64,000 bases of DNA from positions 62,001 to 126,000 of the forward strand of contig JAJIRX010000866.1 in NCBI GenBank assembly GCA_023853785.1. The letters are read 5' to 3'. The DNA comes from Psilocybe azurescens (Eukaryota > Basidiomycota > Agaricomycetes > Agaricales > Agrocybaceae). Below are positions 23,715 through 36,247 of the stretch, one piece after another (the first letter of the stretch is position 1; each line of letters opens with the position of its first letter). The notes under the pieces were generated by a model. It was not told the origin of the DNA. It saw nothing but the letters and a program-made list of their open reading frames with translations, and ran no database searches. Both the position numbers and the translations under genes were made by a program.

Positions 23715-24574
23715 CCTGTCGAAGTTACCGGCGTAACTTGGCAGTTCCGCGAGGTTCATTTATTTTTAATCACGGTCAATTGTCATCTCTGAACCATTCA
23801 TTTTTTACGTTGTTTAGTTGATGTACGACGACGTCGAATTTATTACAGATTTGCCAAAACCACTGTAAACTAGTGTCACACTACCTTCATACTATCATAT
23901 GTCAATTCGTGCCTGCACTCCTAGCGCGATCCACTTTTCCCTTGATCTCTGCGATGATATTCTCATCATTGTTTTCCGCAAGCTCTCCGTGAGGGATGAA
24001 TAGCACATCTTGATGACCAATGACAGCGTTGGATCTGAAGCAGACTCGAATGTGAAATTCAGGATTCCTAATGTCATTCCCGGTAATTTGGACATGCTAA
24101 TCTGATCTCCTTTTCAGTTAGATTTCCTAAGGCTACTCAAGCCTCCCTGCTCCTTTCACAATGAGCTTGTTGGTCCCGACAATGGCAAGTACTCTCGCTA
24201 TCTTTCAATTGATGTATATTGGGCTCTCCGGGAGAATTACTACACACTTTGACTAACGGGAATGAGATACACCGCCTATGTTGGGTATACTTGCTTGCTC
24301 AATTCCCGGTTATATACTACCCTAAGTTGATCCTCAGTCTTGCATTGAACATTACAGTTGTCCAGTTCAAAAGTTCCAACCATTCCCGCACTTTGTTTAC
24401 TACGTTTACATCGCCTCCTGCGGACCTGCGCATAATCTGGCTGACTGCGCACCCAAACCCTGGTTATTTAACGTCAGCCACCGGGCCGGTCCTTCTAGAC
24501 TGACAAGCCACTCTTGTCTGTTGACCACCAACTCTTTTTTCCTTCCTCATACATATCTTACGGTTGAAAACGAA
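23715..24574. other. Intergenic stretch, no gene recognised
   Basis: 3' flank of the Pro-rich protein and promoter of the IML2-like gene. No convincing coding or repeat signal. Confidence 0.45.
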
Positions 24575-27485
24575 ATGGATCCTGTGCATGAACATCCGAA
24601 CGCAGAACTACTACAAAGTGCAACGAAAGGCTTTGATTACCTCTTTTCAAACGACATTGTCTCAGCAAGACAGCATTTCGAGCGCCACGATGATCCCTTC
24701 CATCTGATGGGTCTGGGGGTGTGCGCGTTTCTGGAGGCAGCTTTGGGGATGGAAGTGAGTGTTAATAACTGCCTGATCATGGTATTCTGCCTCACAGCTG
24801 CGGATGTAGGCTGGATTGATGACCGAAGCGTCGAAATGCCTCTCGATGTCAGAAGCTGGGGCGCGAAAGCAGATGCGCGTCCCAAAGCCTCGAGATATGT
24901 CCTATGAAAGCAAGTTTTCATATGGTCTGGAGTGGGAGATTCTGAACGCAGATGCCGTCGTGTTACTCGGGTTAACGCACGCACTGAGGTATGTTTTGTT
25001 TTGAAACAGATCTTTGTCTTTGAGTTTATGTATTCGCGCTAGCGAGTCGTACATGGGCTATCTCCAGTGCATGTGAGTCCATAATAAAATACTGTATTTT
25101 ATGCTCTAAACCATCCCAGGTATTCATTAAACAGGTGAGATCCGACCGAAACTCTCCGCTCACATCCTAACAGTACCGAAGCGCCCATTCTAAATTTACA
25201 AAGTGAGTGTGGTTCTAGCAACTATCAGTACGACTAATTCAAGACCTCCCGCAGACTGTACAAGACCGTGTTTCCTGCTGGCCTCCCTCACACCCCATCC
25301 CCTCGAGGGGATATCTCCATCTCACCATCCTTACCCGCCGTTCTCAGCCACAAGCCTTCCATGGCCTCGCTCGCATCCGAGTCGTCCTCAACATCTGCCA
25401 GCAGTGCGGCCACCGTTCCTACGCCCGCGCCCGCCATCAGGTCCGGTTTCTTCTCGAAATGGGTCGGGACGACATCCACGCAATCCCTGCCTCTTACGTC
25501 AGGCACCGGACACACCGTTCCAGACGGACCTGTGGAGGATTTGATTATCGCGGGGACTGCGTTTGGGTTTGGGCTTTTCAATCTCGTGTTCTCCCTGCTC
25601 CCGAAGAAAATACAAGGCCTGGTTGGCTTTTTGGGCTTCAAACACGATCGCAAACTGGCTTTGCAGGCGTTATCGCTGGCGGCTTCAAAGCATGACGTGC
25701 ATGGTGTCTTCGCTGGGTAAGTTTAGAGCTGCATTTTATTTCATCCGCTCACGCCGTGCCGCACAGCCTGGTATTGATGACATACCATGGAGCCGTGCTC
25801 CTATTTTCGGGTTACCAGGCGAACGAAAATAAAATCCTGGCCGAATACAAAGATATTGTTGATAGGATAGAGTCTCGGTACCCGGAAGGTGCCTTATGGG
25901 TGCTGAATCGCGTGAGCGAGATTGGTCACACTAACATGGCACGAATTACTGAACAAGCGTAATAGGCCAAGATTCTGCGTATGTCGTATGACCCGCGGAG
26001 TGCGATCAAGGTGTTGCAGGATGGTCTGAAACCGGATCGAACGCACTCATTTGTACAGGCGGATATGCTGGTGAGGGGCTTTTCAACGTTTCTTTGCCTC
26101 TTGTATCTTATGATGCCCTCACCTTGAACTCAAGCTCATCTTTGAGCTTGCCTGGACGCTACTCGGTCAGAGGAGATACCAAGAAGCTAGCGATGCGTTC
26201 ATGAAGATCACGGAACTCAACTCATGGTTCGATATATGAAGATCATTTGACATAAAACGCAATGCTGATTACATATATTAGGAGTCATGGGACGTATTAC
26301 TTCATTGCTGCAGGCCAGTGACCACGGATTTGTTCATGTAAATCATCTTACGATTGGGATTCTTTTTAGGCTGTCAGCTTGCGCTAGGTAATAGGGAAAA
26401 GGCTCAATCCATGCTGGACGCCATCCCGGATCTGATCGAGAAAAAAAAGATCAACGGTAAGGATCTCCCCACCGAAGTGTTTATCAAGAAGAAATGTACG
26501 TGTTGTATGGATTGTTCTGGAACTTTGAACGCCTGAACGCGTTTATCGCTCTACAGTGGTATTCTATAAGGAGAAACAAGCTCGCCGAGGTGGTGACCCG
26601 AAGAATTACCTCGAATCCGTGAAGATAAACCCAGCTGAAGGTCAGTTTCTAATGTAAATATAATATCACTGACTAATACGCTTCTCATTCTCAGAAATTG
26701 GAATCTGTTAGTTTTTTCTGTATACTCAAGTCTCATATTCTCACCATAGACCCTCAAAGTCTGGAATAATCACGCCCGCATTGGCGAATCAATCGCCCAA
26801 GCGCACATCGATGTCCTCTCCGAACTTTTCTCCTCCCGTACTTATCAGCAAAATAACCCTAGAAGCATCTTCTCCCACCACTAATTCCCTCCGTACGCCA
26901 AAGTCTGCACTATCCTCAAGCTCGAAGGCATCGCTGGCATCCCCCGCTGATACTGATCTCGATACACCAGACGAGCTTGCGATTCGGGCGCTCATACTCG
27001 GGATCAACTATAGGACGCTCAAAGAGTTCGAGATCGCACGCGGCTTCCTTAATGAAGCGTACGGATACCAGAACACCGTGCAAGTGAGCACCTGGGTAGG
27101 AGGTGTCGCTGTTTTCGAGCTCGCGGTGCTCGATCTGAAGGAGGCGGAGGACCGGGATAACGACAGCACTTTGGTATCGTCGAGCGAGCCGTCCACGCCT
27201 GCCAGCGCCCATGGGGGTGTAGTCGTCGTCGCTGCTGATGCCGAAGTTGTTGCGGAGAAGATTAACAGGCTGCATCTTGACTCTGAGAAACGCGGCGGTT
27301 TGCTATCGGAAGAGGCAAGGAAGAAGATGTGGGTGGAGGCGCTGAAGAGCGCCAGCACCAAGCTAGATCTTGCGTTGAGCCTTGCGGGAAGCGCTATTGA
27401 TCTCTCATCGCGACTCGATAGCCGCATTGCCATGCTAAGAGACGAGATCGCAGCAAAGACCGCCATGCTGGGCGTCACCCTCTGA
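24575..27485 (+). CDS. IML2: IML2/TTC39-family TPR protein
   Basis: The start is ATG 24575 ([20 protein letters not shown]). Family features are [24 protein letters not shown] helices, [80 protein letters not shown] and [20 protein letters not shown], as in the DUF3808 family. Yeast IML2 acts at the mitochondrial outer membrane and on inclusion-body clearance through lipid droplets; animal TTC39 proteins are related. That role is inferred. There are about a dozen exons, one (to 26313) ending in a GC donor. In the last exon the frame slips at the T4 run 26826-26829; three Ts would join VLSEL to [11 protein letters not shown] and continue to 27485. The region after that carries a helical C-terminal domain with a low-complexity Ser insert. 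Confidence 0.8.
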
Positions 27486-27679
27486 AAATTGAGATTCGCA
27501 AAACACTTATTTTTATTTTAATTTCGTTTTTCTTAACTAATGGACTCTTATTAGATGCCTTTATATACTTCAATTCGATTCAGGTAGAACGTTGATCATT
27601 CGTATAAGATGAAATATCGTAGAATCGTAGTAGAGTCGTGTTTCAAGGAGATAAACAGAGAAAAAACGGATCCAGGAAA

Positions 27680-30253
27680 TTAGCCTTGGAGCGGCGACTT
27701 GCAACCGAATGATGTTGCAGCGCCCGCCTGCTCGAACGCAGCCTTGATAGATTTACCTGCGCCCCACATGCCCAAGCAAGCCATCACCAGTCCACCCAAG
27801 CCAACGACGAAGTTGAACAACTTGAATAGCACATGTCCACTGAATAAACCCTGTAGTAGTGAATCCATATAAGCCTTGTTTTTCGTTCGTCTGAAAGGCA
27901 AACATTCGACTTACTCTCTTCCAGCGAGACCATTCCCGCCAGGTATCTTTGCGAGCTGCAGCGCCGTTTCCGGGGACGTATGCCCCGTCTGCGGCCATGG
28001 CGTCTGTGATGACGTCGTAGCCGAGACGGAGGAGAGGTGGGAAGCTGTATGTGAACTGCATGATGGCGATGGCCGCAATGAGGCCAGTGATAGTTTGCAC
28101 TTGGGGAATGGCGGATCCGACAATGAAGGCTGGGGTATAAACGTGTGATGAGTCGACGTTCTGATGAAGGCAACGAAGACTGAGCTTCTTACCTAAAACC
28201 CAATATACACAGACCAAGACTGTAAGTCATTTGCGTTAGTGATTTAGATTTCGATTAAATTTATGGAATATTTACTAGTCCAGATTACACGGCCTTTACT
28301 CGTCATAAGTCTTGGGCCTTTGAACCACCCTTCGATTATATTAATGTATACGACCTCTGAAGTGCGCATGAATATCGAATCCCTGGAAAAAGTAGTGCAC
28401 AGGTACTCACTGATGCCGATGTTTCCGTATAATCCAGCTGCGATGATGCCACTGATAAGAGACAATACATTACCTGTATAACACAAACTTTAGTGCTTAA
28501 ACGTGGAGAGGTCATACCAGGAAGACTTACCCAATGTCTGCCAGGAATGTTTGCTAACTCCTTGGTACGCTAGAGGGAGGGTGAATTGACCTTGGAAAGC
28601 CTGATCAGATACAATGATGAGTATATCAATTCCAAAATAACGGGACTTGGGAAGCAGCTCACGTATACGTAGGCGCCATACATGACATAGGCAACAAAAA
28701 TAAGAGACTGTGCGATCACCATTCCTTTCCAAAAGTCCATCGGGCGACGCATCTCAGCCATCTGTGGGCATTCACGAAGAGTTAATTACAAAATTGCGCT
28801 ATCAAAATACCGCTTACCATCTCTGGGAAAATCATGGCTCCTCCGTAAGCGAAGACCTTTATTCGATCCAAGTTCAGCGGGAAAGCTCAAGAGTAAACCG
28901 ATCATGAAATCAATTACCATATTCATAATACCATTGACCTGGTCCAGCGAGCATCAGCACATGTCTTTACATAGAAGCGCAGGCTAAAACGTGAGTTAAT
29001 ACGAACCTTGTTGAACAAAGGTATAGAGGTAAATGCGGCTGTTTTGACAGGACCTTGATCAACACCCAAAGATGTCTTGGCGGCGCCAAAATTAGGGGAC
29101 TATGCGCCACGAAGCCCATAGAGGTAAAGATGATTAGCAAGTTAATCCTATAGAAATCCCGGTTAGCCAGGCAAGGTATCTCATAGTTCTCGCCCACTCA
29201 CCAGACGGCACTGTTTGCCAGCCAGCCGTAGTTCTGTTACATAAAGAAGATAAGCATGCCGAGCCCGAGTGAAAATATAGTAGTTACTTTGAGAGTTCGG
29301 ATCTGGCCTATGACCATACCCACAATGATCCATATAACGATACAAACAGCGAAACATAGCTATTCAAAGGAGTGAGAATTGTCCCCATAGAGAAGATGCA
29401 TACGGAGAAATGAGAAGTTGGAATACCTTAAAATTAGCCACTTGTGAGAGAGCTTGCCCATTGGAGAGACAAATTGTCGCAACCTAGAGTACACGCGTTA
29501 CCAATACACAGAGGAAAATTCTCAAGAGAGGTGACATACGTTCACCAGAAGCTGTACGCTCTGTAGAACGTTGCAAATGTGACGAGCAGTTCTTCCAAAT
29601 ATACGCTCCGCGATGTCCGCGTAGGTCTTCAGAGGGTACCGAACGGAGTCGAGACGTACGAATAGCCTCCACAGAATGAGACCAGTGTAAAGCGCCATAG
29701 CTCCCACTTTATACGCATCGAAGTCAGAAGCCGTCAAAGAGCTGCGTAAAATCAAATTTATACGTACTAACGAAGTATAGAATAAGACCTGAGTCAATTT
29801 GGTTAGCTCAGACCTAATAGTGAGGCCCCGTTATAACGCACCTGGGACCCAGCCTACTTGGGAGATAGCAAAAGGCGCATTAAACGGTCCGAGAATGTCA
29901 GTAGTGATCAAGTAGAAGACAGACATCCACGACGCCAATCGCAATGCTCGAGAGGCCCTTGCTTCGTCTTCTTGCTCCGCGGTCATAGGTGGTGGGGAGG
30001 CAGATGAGACGTCTACATTTACGTTTTTACCCTTGTAGTCTGAAAGTCTGTAGAACCATCCTCGCTCTCCTGCACTTTTTGCTGGCCTATCCCCTTCTTC
30101 CTCCATCCTCTGTATGGCAGCATAATAGAGGTACTCCTCGAAGATAACCTTCTTTGACTGTAAGGATCCTGTAGATAATGAATCATCTTCACCCTTTTCG
30201 TTAGGGTGTGTGATGAGCTCGGTCATCGCGACGTTCGCAGGAGAAACTGCCAT
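27680..30253 (-). CDS. Amino-acid permease, AAAP (Avt-like) family
   Basis: ATG at 30253 (MAVSPANVAM). A hydrophilic N-terminus of about 110 residues is followed by about ten or eleven membrane spans split over many small exons. Recognisable blocks are FAISQVGWVPG, GAMALYTGLILWRLFVRLDS, YPLKTYADIAERIFGR, YGWLANSAVW, NGIMNMVFAYGGAMIFPEMM, AEMRRPMDFWKGMVIAQSLI and the end SIKAAFEQAGAATSFGCKSP before the stop at 27680. Members exchange neutral amino acids across the vacuolar or plasma membrane; the substrate cannot be read from the sequence. One junction near 29765-29780 does not fit cleanly in phase and may hold another one-base slip or a missed small exon. Confidence 0.8.
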
Positions 30254-31093
30254 GGTCAAGGTGGAGTGGGGCGTGTGGGAACTTGAACAACTCTGGAAAA
30301 GTGCCTTTATAACTAGTAGGCTGATAATTCACTTATCGAATCTATTCTTAACATTGGCATGTGGACGAAGCTGGGTATTAATAGTATACTCCATTCATGC
30401 ATCTAATCCATATCACTGAAATGTTGTTTTGATGCCTATCTCTCCTTTCGCCACAAAATATTCAATCTACTCCATAATAAGGTACGGAAGAATCTTATAA
30501 CCCCAACTAGTATGATCGCGACGTCAAAGGAAAACGCATGGGGTCCTTCAGTGGGTGAGACGAGACTTACAGGCATCAATTCATCCTGCGTGCACATGGA
30601 CGCAGAAATGCAAGGTTATTTCTATCCTGGCAGCCTTCGGTGGAAATAGAAAGCCAACTAGAGTAACACTTTCAGTCATCGTGTACTGCGGATTATGTCT
30701 TCACCAACCAAATACAACTATAAATTTATGATGCGTGCTTTCTGATGATACGGCATAAATTGGGAAGTCGTAATTATAGAGCCTACTCATATCATGCTGT
30801 ACAGAGACGCCGTATGTGATACAAAGTCTAATAATATAACTCAAAGTTGTATCAGAGTTCAACATGTCGGAGTTCTATTTCCAACGAGGACTCCGTGTCG
30901 CCTTTGGTCAAAATGCTCCTGGCGACCTGTTCTAAGTTCGCTATCGCCTGCAATCAAACGAACGCAGGGTGTAGTCGAATCAATATTGATGAAGTTGATA
31001 GGCATCTAATTTGTGAATGGACTCTGCCTCTAGACTCTAAATACTAGTAGTAATATCTAATCCTTCTACATCAAAGGTCCCCCAGGTCTCGGA
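30254..31093. other. Promoter side of the permease and 3' flank of the F-box gene
   Basis: About 840 bases with no recognised gene or repeat. It should contain the permease promoter. Confidence 0.45.
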
Positions 31094-32752
31094 TTAAACA
31101 GGACGCCAGATATCTATTGACATCACCTTCCGGAGCGATGTTAGACAGGCCTCCCTTCGTGCCTGCTTGTCAACCGTCGCAAAGGGAGTATGTCTGTCGC
31201 CGCAGAACGCTAGTTGGCCCATGAAGCACCAACGAAGAGCGGGAAACGCCTGAGAATACGTTTTCGTGAGATTCAACATACACTCTGCATGCCATCGTTC
31301 CCAAGCCTGCTCTCGCATCTTTGCCTGTTGTAATATACCGGTTTCATAGTCGACGTTTCGCCCTTCATGAAGTGGAATTTCAAGCGATGTCAGATATGCG
31401 GTGATATCAAGGTCAACGGGTAATGCTTTAGTCGTGTAATAGTCAACTCTCGGCGCGAGAGTGTGGGTGTTGGTGACGTAAGTATCCTGAGAGAATGCGA
31501 GTATTTCGATGTCAACAAGGGATTTGAGATATTTAAAGATATCGTCGTGGCGGATTACCCATGTGCTTCGGAAACCTTGTTCGCCGGCGGATAGCCAGAG
31601 TCGTCTAAGAGTGGATATTGAAGAAATGGCTTGTAAAGACTGCTGGGGAATATCCGTGTCGTCGAAGGTCAGACGGAGTGAAGTGAGAACATCGAAATGT
31701 TGATGCAACATCGGGAAGAGGAGCAGGTCCATCTCTGCGTGATGGATGGGATGAGCAATGTGGACTGTCTCCAGTTGATCATTGGAGAAAAGGAATGTCA
31801 GGATGTCGCGATATCGAGAATGGGTCCATAATCGATAAATCGACGAGAAATGTCGCAGTGACGAGACGCGCCCACAAGTGCGCAGGAAGTTGCGGGTACC
31901 AGCACTGGAGGCGTCCACAGAAAGCGAGCTAATGCGCGTGTTGTCGCCGAAAAACAGGCTAAAAGCGTGTTCGGTGTCGAATGGGACCGAATCCAAGACC
32001 AGCGATCGGAGATTTCGGAAGGTGGGTATATTGTTGCAAAATTCGGCGTTGTAGTGAGTTCGACGGCCCTTCCATACGAGCTGTCTGAGGTGCGGTGCCA
32101 CGGTATGGATGAGGTCTTCGATAAACGCGTTTTCTTTGCTGCCGTTACTGGAGGGCCAGTCGATGTCGAGGCTGAGAGTCTCCAAAGGAAACGATGTCGT
32201 TCCTTTTGTAGGGCAAGTGGCAATGCTACTAGAGTCCACGAGTGTTCCTCGTATACGAAGATGTTTGATAGACGTGGTTCGTATACAATCCAGGATGTTG
32301 AAGGAGGTAAAAGAAGGGCCATCCCAGTTCAGAATGTGGACGTTTGGGAAGAATCGGGTGATGGTTTTTTCACAAGTGTTGGGAGGAGAAATAACATATT
32401 GCATATCGGTTCCTAGGTTTGGAAAAGCAGTACTTGGAACCAACTGAGGTGGGGTGACATTTAGCTGACGCACGCAGTCGGCAAGGCGGGATGGAGAAAC
32501 TTGAAGTGACGCCTGTAGTTCGGGGTAAAGTTTTGTTGAATTTAGCTCTACCTGCAGCGCCTTGTATTTACTGAGGGCAGCGAGTCTGCAGCAATCCCGG
32601 TCGACGAGCGCAAGAGTTTCGAGGTCTCTTTTCGAAAGGTAACGCGTTACATGGTCAAACAGTTCGACAGGCATCTTGAACAATGGAAATGCCGACGACC
32701 CAATATGACCACTATGAACGCGGTCAAAAGTAAGCGGTATGATGTCGAACAT
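31094..32752 (-). CDS. F-box protein, single exon
   Basis: An intact frame of 552 codons starts at ATG 32752. An F-box lies at about residues 24-70 (FPLFKMPVELFDHVTRYLSK, TLALVDRDCCRLAALSKYKA), with the LP/MPxEL...IxxYL pattern that binds Skp1. The remainder has leucine-rich, strand-helix-like stretches (LETLSLDIDWP, LRSLVLDSVPF, SLRHFSSIYRLW, LTSLRLTFDD) typical of fungal F-box/LRR-like substrate receptors of SCF ubiquitin ligases. The substrate is unknown. No intron and no frame slip are seen, in contrast to many neighbours. Confidence 0.85.
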   Translation of the reverse strand: MFDIIPLTFDRVHSGHIGSSAFPLFKMPVELFDHVTRYLSKRDLETLALVDRDCCRLAALSKYKALQVELNSTKLYPELQASLQVSPSRLADCVRQLNVTPPQLVPSTAFPNLGTDMQYVISPPNTCEKTITRFFPNVHILNWDGPSFTSFNILDCIRTTSIKHLRIRGTLVDSSSIATCPTKGTTSFPLETLSLDIDWPSSNGSKENAFIEDLIHTVAPHLRQLVWKGRRTHYNAEFCNNIPTFRNLRSLVLDSVPFDTEHAFSLFFGDNTRISSLSVDASSAGTRNFLRTCGRVSSLRHFSSIYRLWTHSRYRDILTFLFSNDQLETVHIAHPIHHAEMDLLLFPMLHQHFDVLTSLRLTFDDTDIPQQSLQAISSISTLRRLWLSAGEQGFRSTWVIRHDDIFKYLKSLVDIEILAFSQDTYVTNTHTLAPRVDYYTTKALPVDLDITAYLTSLEIPLHEGRNVDYETGILQQAKMREQAWERWHAECMLNLTKTYSQAFPALRWCFMGQLAFCGDRHTPFATVDKQARREACLTSLRKVMSIDIWRPV

Positions 32753-33268
32753 CTGCCCGTATCTTGAGTCCGTTGCGAAATGTGGGCTATTTGAGTCGAG
32801 GAAGAAAAAATGGATGGGTGTTCATCTCGGAGAAAATCAGGGGCAAGACTCGATAGTTTGTATCATACGTACTTGTAGAAATTTTGGGGATTTAGGGTTG
32901 TCTACGATTTGGAAAAGAACATTGTTTTATTTGCCTCGTGGACGCCACCGTTTAAATTTTACAAAAGGTGTGAGCAAGGGGTAGGTCTGCCAAAAGAGAC
33001 AGTGAACGCCCTGTACGAGAGTGACGCATTTTTTAGACTTTTGTCGGAGGCATCTTGAAGGCGGATATCATCAATCGAGTTCAACTTGATACATCACCTA
33101 TACCAAGGACGTATGCACAAAACTAAGGTCAAGATTGAAACAACAGAAAGAAGTGGCAGTTTTGTACGTACACATTGTCATTACCGTTGCTCGGGGAGGT
33201 TCGGGGCACTATTAAAATGGTGCTAATTAACCCCAGGGCGCAACGCATAGACAACACGAGGTATTATG
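32753..33268. other. Intergenic spacer between divergent genes
   Basis: It lies between the F-box and tartrate-dehydrogenase-like genes and must hold both promoters. No gene recognised. Confidence 0.45.
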
Positions 33269-33296
33269 AGAGACGTCATGGAAGAGACGTCATGGA
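33269..33296. promoter_or_regulatory. Perfect tandem 14-bp repeat with ACGTCA core
   Basis: AGAGACGTCATGGA is repeated twice head to tail (33269-33282 and 33283-33296), 182 bases upstream of the ATG of the tartrate-dehydrogenase-like gene. Each unit holds ACGTCA, the half-site bound by CREB/ATF-type bZIP factors. It may be a double operator for that gene; this is inferred from motif and position. Confidence 0.4.
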
Positions 33297-33477
33297 AGTT
33301 TGGACGGGGTAAAGGGCACTGGTTTCTCGAAACAGTCGGTATGAGACCTTATGAGACTTTGCGAATCAGTTTGAATGGGTGGGAACAAAAATTCAAAGTC
33401 TAGCCGGCGTTCCGAAAAACCGAGTTAGGGGTCAATTAGGGGCGTAGCGTTGGTTGCAGGCTTCACACATTACCACG

Positions 33478-34682
33478 ATGACCACTGCTCGCTCATACAC
33501 GATTGCTGTCCTTCCCGGCGATGGGATAGGAACTGAAGTCATGCCTCCAGCTTTGCGTTGCTTGGAAGCCGCTTCCAAAGCCTTCGGATTTGAGCTAATA
33601 TTTCAACATTATTCATGGGCATCCTGCACCTACTATCATCAGCATGGCAAGATGCTTCCAGACGACTGGAAAGAGCTCCTACAGGCATGCGATGCAATAT
33701 ATTTTGGTGCAGGTGGGCTTAATCCAAGCTCATTAATTGACAATCTCAATGAACTGCTATACCGGGATTATTAGTTGGTGACCCTGCTACGGTGCCCGAC
33801 CATATTTCCTTGTGGGGAAGTTTACTCCTCTTCCGGCGCGAGTTCGATCAGTATATAAACCTCAGACCATGCCGCCTTATTCCTGGTGTAACTTCCCCTC
33901 TAGCTAACCGAGAAGGTAAACCCATCGATTTCGTCACCGTACGGGAAAACACCGAAGGAGAATACAGTTCCATCGGTGGAAGGATCTTCGAGGGCACAAA
34001 TCGTGAGACCGTTGTCCAAAATACGGTCTTTACCAGGATTGGTGTAGACCGAGTCGTACGCTATGCCTTTGAGCTAGCTCGTAGCCGCCCTTCAAAGAAG
34101 TTAACATCTGCCACAAAGTCGAACGGCATTTCCATTACAATGCCTTACTGGGATGAGCGAGTGGAGGTAATAGGGAAGGAATATCCTGACATCAAGGTGG
34201 AGAAATACCACATCGACATTCTCTGTGCACATTTCGTTCAGCGACCGCACATTTTCGACGTCGTAGTTGGATCCAACTTGTTCGGTGATATATTATCAGA
34301 CCTTGGACCTGCATGTACTGGAACCATTGGAATTGCTCCCTCAGCGAACTTGAACCCCACAGCCAAACGAGGAGATCTAAATAAAAAATGGATGCCAAGT
34401 TTGTTTGAACCCGTACACGGAAGTGCTCCTGATATAGCGGGGAAGGGGATCGCTAATCCAATTGGCATGATATGGGCAGGTCAGATGATGCTGGAGCATC
34501 TCGGCGAAAAGGAGGCTGCTGAGGCGGTGATGCGAGCTATTGAAGTTGTTCTCAGCGGGGCCAAGGATGCACAACTGAAAGGCGAGCCGGATGTGTTGAC
34601 GCCAGATATGCATGGAAAAGGAACAACTGAAGGGCTGGGAAGTGCGATTGAGAAAGAGATTCAAAAATCAGTAAAGTCTTAG
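33478..34682 (+). CDS. Tartrate dehydrogenase-like (isocitrate/isopropylmalate dehydrogenase family)
   Basis: ATG 33478 gives MTTARSYTIAVLPGDGIGTE, the N-terminal GDGIG motif of the family. One intron is placed at 33713-33774; exon 2 starts VGDPATVPDHISLWGSLL. Further conserved blocks are LRPCRLIPGV, DFVTVRENTEGEYSSIGG, ATKSNGISITMPYWDERVE, DVVVGSNLFGDILSDLGPA (metal-binding Asp residues) and EPVHGSAPDIAGKGIANPIG (NAD-binding loop). The pattern fits the tartrate/D-malate dehydrogenase subgroup (Mn2+ and NAD+ dependent oxidation or decarboxylation of small hydroxy-acids) better than LeuB. Length is about 380 residues, normal for the family. The frame is intact. Confidence 0.85.
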
Positions 34683-34985
34683 ATAACTTGATCTGCGAGA
34701 TTAATGCTATTCTAGTGTGTCCTAGCGGCCCATAACTCTCTTCCACTCTTAGGATTTGTGTCATCGATCTTTCCATTCCCCCGTTAAATACCTCTGTATA
34801 TCTTTGTACCATTTCACACACTAAAGCATCAGATTTAAGATTAATTTCGGCGGTAGCTATTCCTTGCAACGATATGCGATAGACGATACCCAAATTTGTA
34901 GTTCAAATTGCTAATGAGGGCGATGCCGCTTCATCAGGCTCAATACAGTATCTATCGTTTCACTGTGAACCGACGTCTAAGTTGG

Positions 34986-36247
34986 TCACATGGAGTTCAG
35001 CACCGGCAACGGCTTTTCTGCCATCGCACAAAGACGAAATATGTGTCTTGGTGCTGCGCCATTCTCTTCATTGACATAGTCAACAACTGCAGTGTCTACC
35101 GGCATGACTGAGATAAGTTATCTGCTGACAAAAATAAACAAGGATATTCATTTCTTACGCAGTGTACTCCGGTTATCAAAAAGAACGATTGTCTTGGGTT
35201 GCCATTTGACTCTAGCCTGGAAGTCGTGGCCAGTGATGATATGCTGAAGAAGAAATTCAAGTAAGACTTTTGCTTCTGCGTCCTTGAGCCCGTGTATTCT
35301 TGTGATGAATTCCCCATTTACGAACAGACATTTTTCTCCAGTTACTGGATGAACCCGGATAAGAGGATGAACACTGTCTACGGAGTCCTTACGAACAAGT
35401 CCTCCAGCCTGACGTGTATGAGCGATCATATGCCGAGAAGAGTGAGTCACACTCAGCCCGTCCAAAAATGATTGAAGTATCGGAGAGATATGTCTATTAG
35501 AAACAATTGAGCAGAGGTATAGAATCAGATAAACAATACTGGACCTACTTATAAGCTGCAGCCGTATCTGCGAAGACGGTATCACCACCAACTTCCGGGC
35601 CTTGAAGCAAGCCAAGCATTACATACCCCGGGGCTGCCTCTCGTAGCTTACGTCCTGGTGCCACAGAGTCGTCGTCGATTTTCTCTCCAAAAACGATTGA
35701 TCTCGTCGATATTTCCGCTTCGATGGATGATATGGAATCCTGGATATCCCGGTATGGTCCCCGACACAGGCTGATAGTTGGGCTTGCCGAAATACTTCAT
35801 AAACTCCTGCTGGGAGGCAGGCCCATCGTCGATAATATCCTGGTTGGGAAACGCAATGACTTTTCTCTCAGAAATAAGCAATGCTAGCTCGTCTTTTCCT
35901 GCATCGGAGAGCTTATTCAGCTGTACGCCATCAACTATACTTCCGAAACCTGGTTGTATGTCTGTGATTCTTGCCGATGAGGAGAGAAGGTTGGGTTTTG
36001 ATGTGTCTTTCACTCGTAGTGCGGGGTCGTGAAACTCAAAAGGTGGTAATGGGTCAAACCATATTGGATCCCATGTGGGCATGTATTGAGGATAGTGTGT
36101 CGCTCTGTCGGTCTCATCGGTGAGTCCAATGTATGGGACGTTGATATCGTAAACGATAAAGTCTTCCGTCTGAGAATCTGAGGGTTGGATCTTCCTCTTA
36201 TCTTCAGAAGATACGAAGATGCCAGTGGTAGTAGCGGTGGACGACAT
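34986..36247 (-). CDS. TauD/TfdA-family 2-oxoglutarate- and Fe(II)-dependent dioxygenase
   Basis: ATG 36247 (MSSTATTTGIFVSSEDKRKI). Family hallmarks are PFEFHDPALR, ARITDIQPGFGSIVDGVQLN, HIIHRSGNIDEINRFW, the iron-binding HxD in LWHQDVSYE, GPEVGGDTVFADTAAAYK and the distal His with the 2-oxoglutarate Arg in TLHTAVVDYV...APRHIFRLCAMAEK. Such enzymes hydroxylate sulfonates, sulfates or related acids and release sulfite or an aldehyde; the substrate is unknown. The HxD segment (about 35635-35675) is in a different frame from both sides. One extra base at the A/T run 35679-35682 and one at the C/G run 35630-35633 would restore a single frame through RQPPGYVMLGLLQGPEV. It is convergent with the tartrate-dehydrogenase-like gene. 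Confidence 0.8.

Noticed and set aside
31798..32447. Several open frames of 110-174 codons overlapping the F-box gene on both strands
   Set aside because: They are shadows of an intact 552-codon gene and show no family signature.
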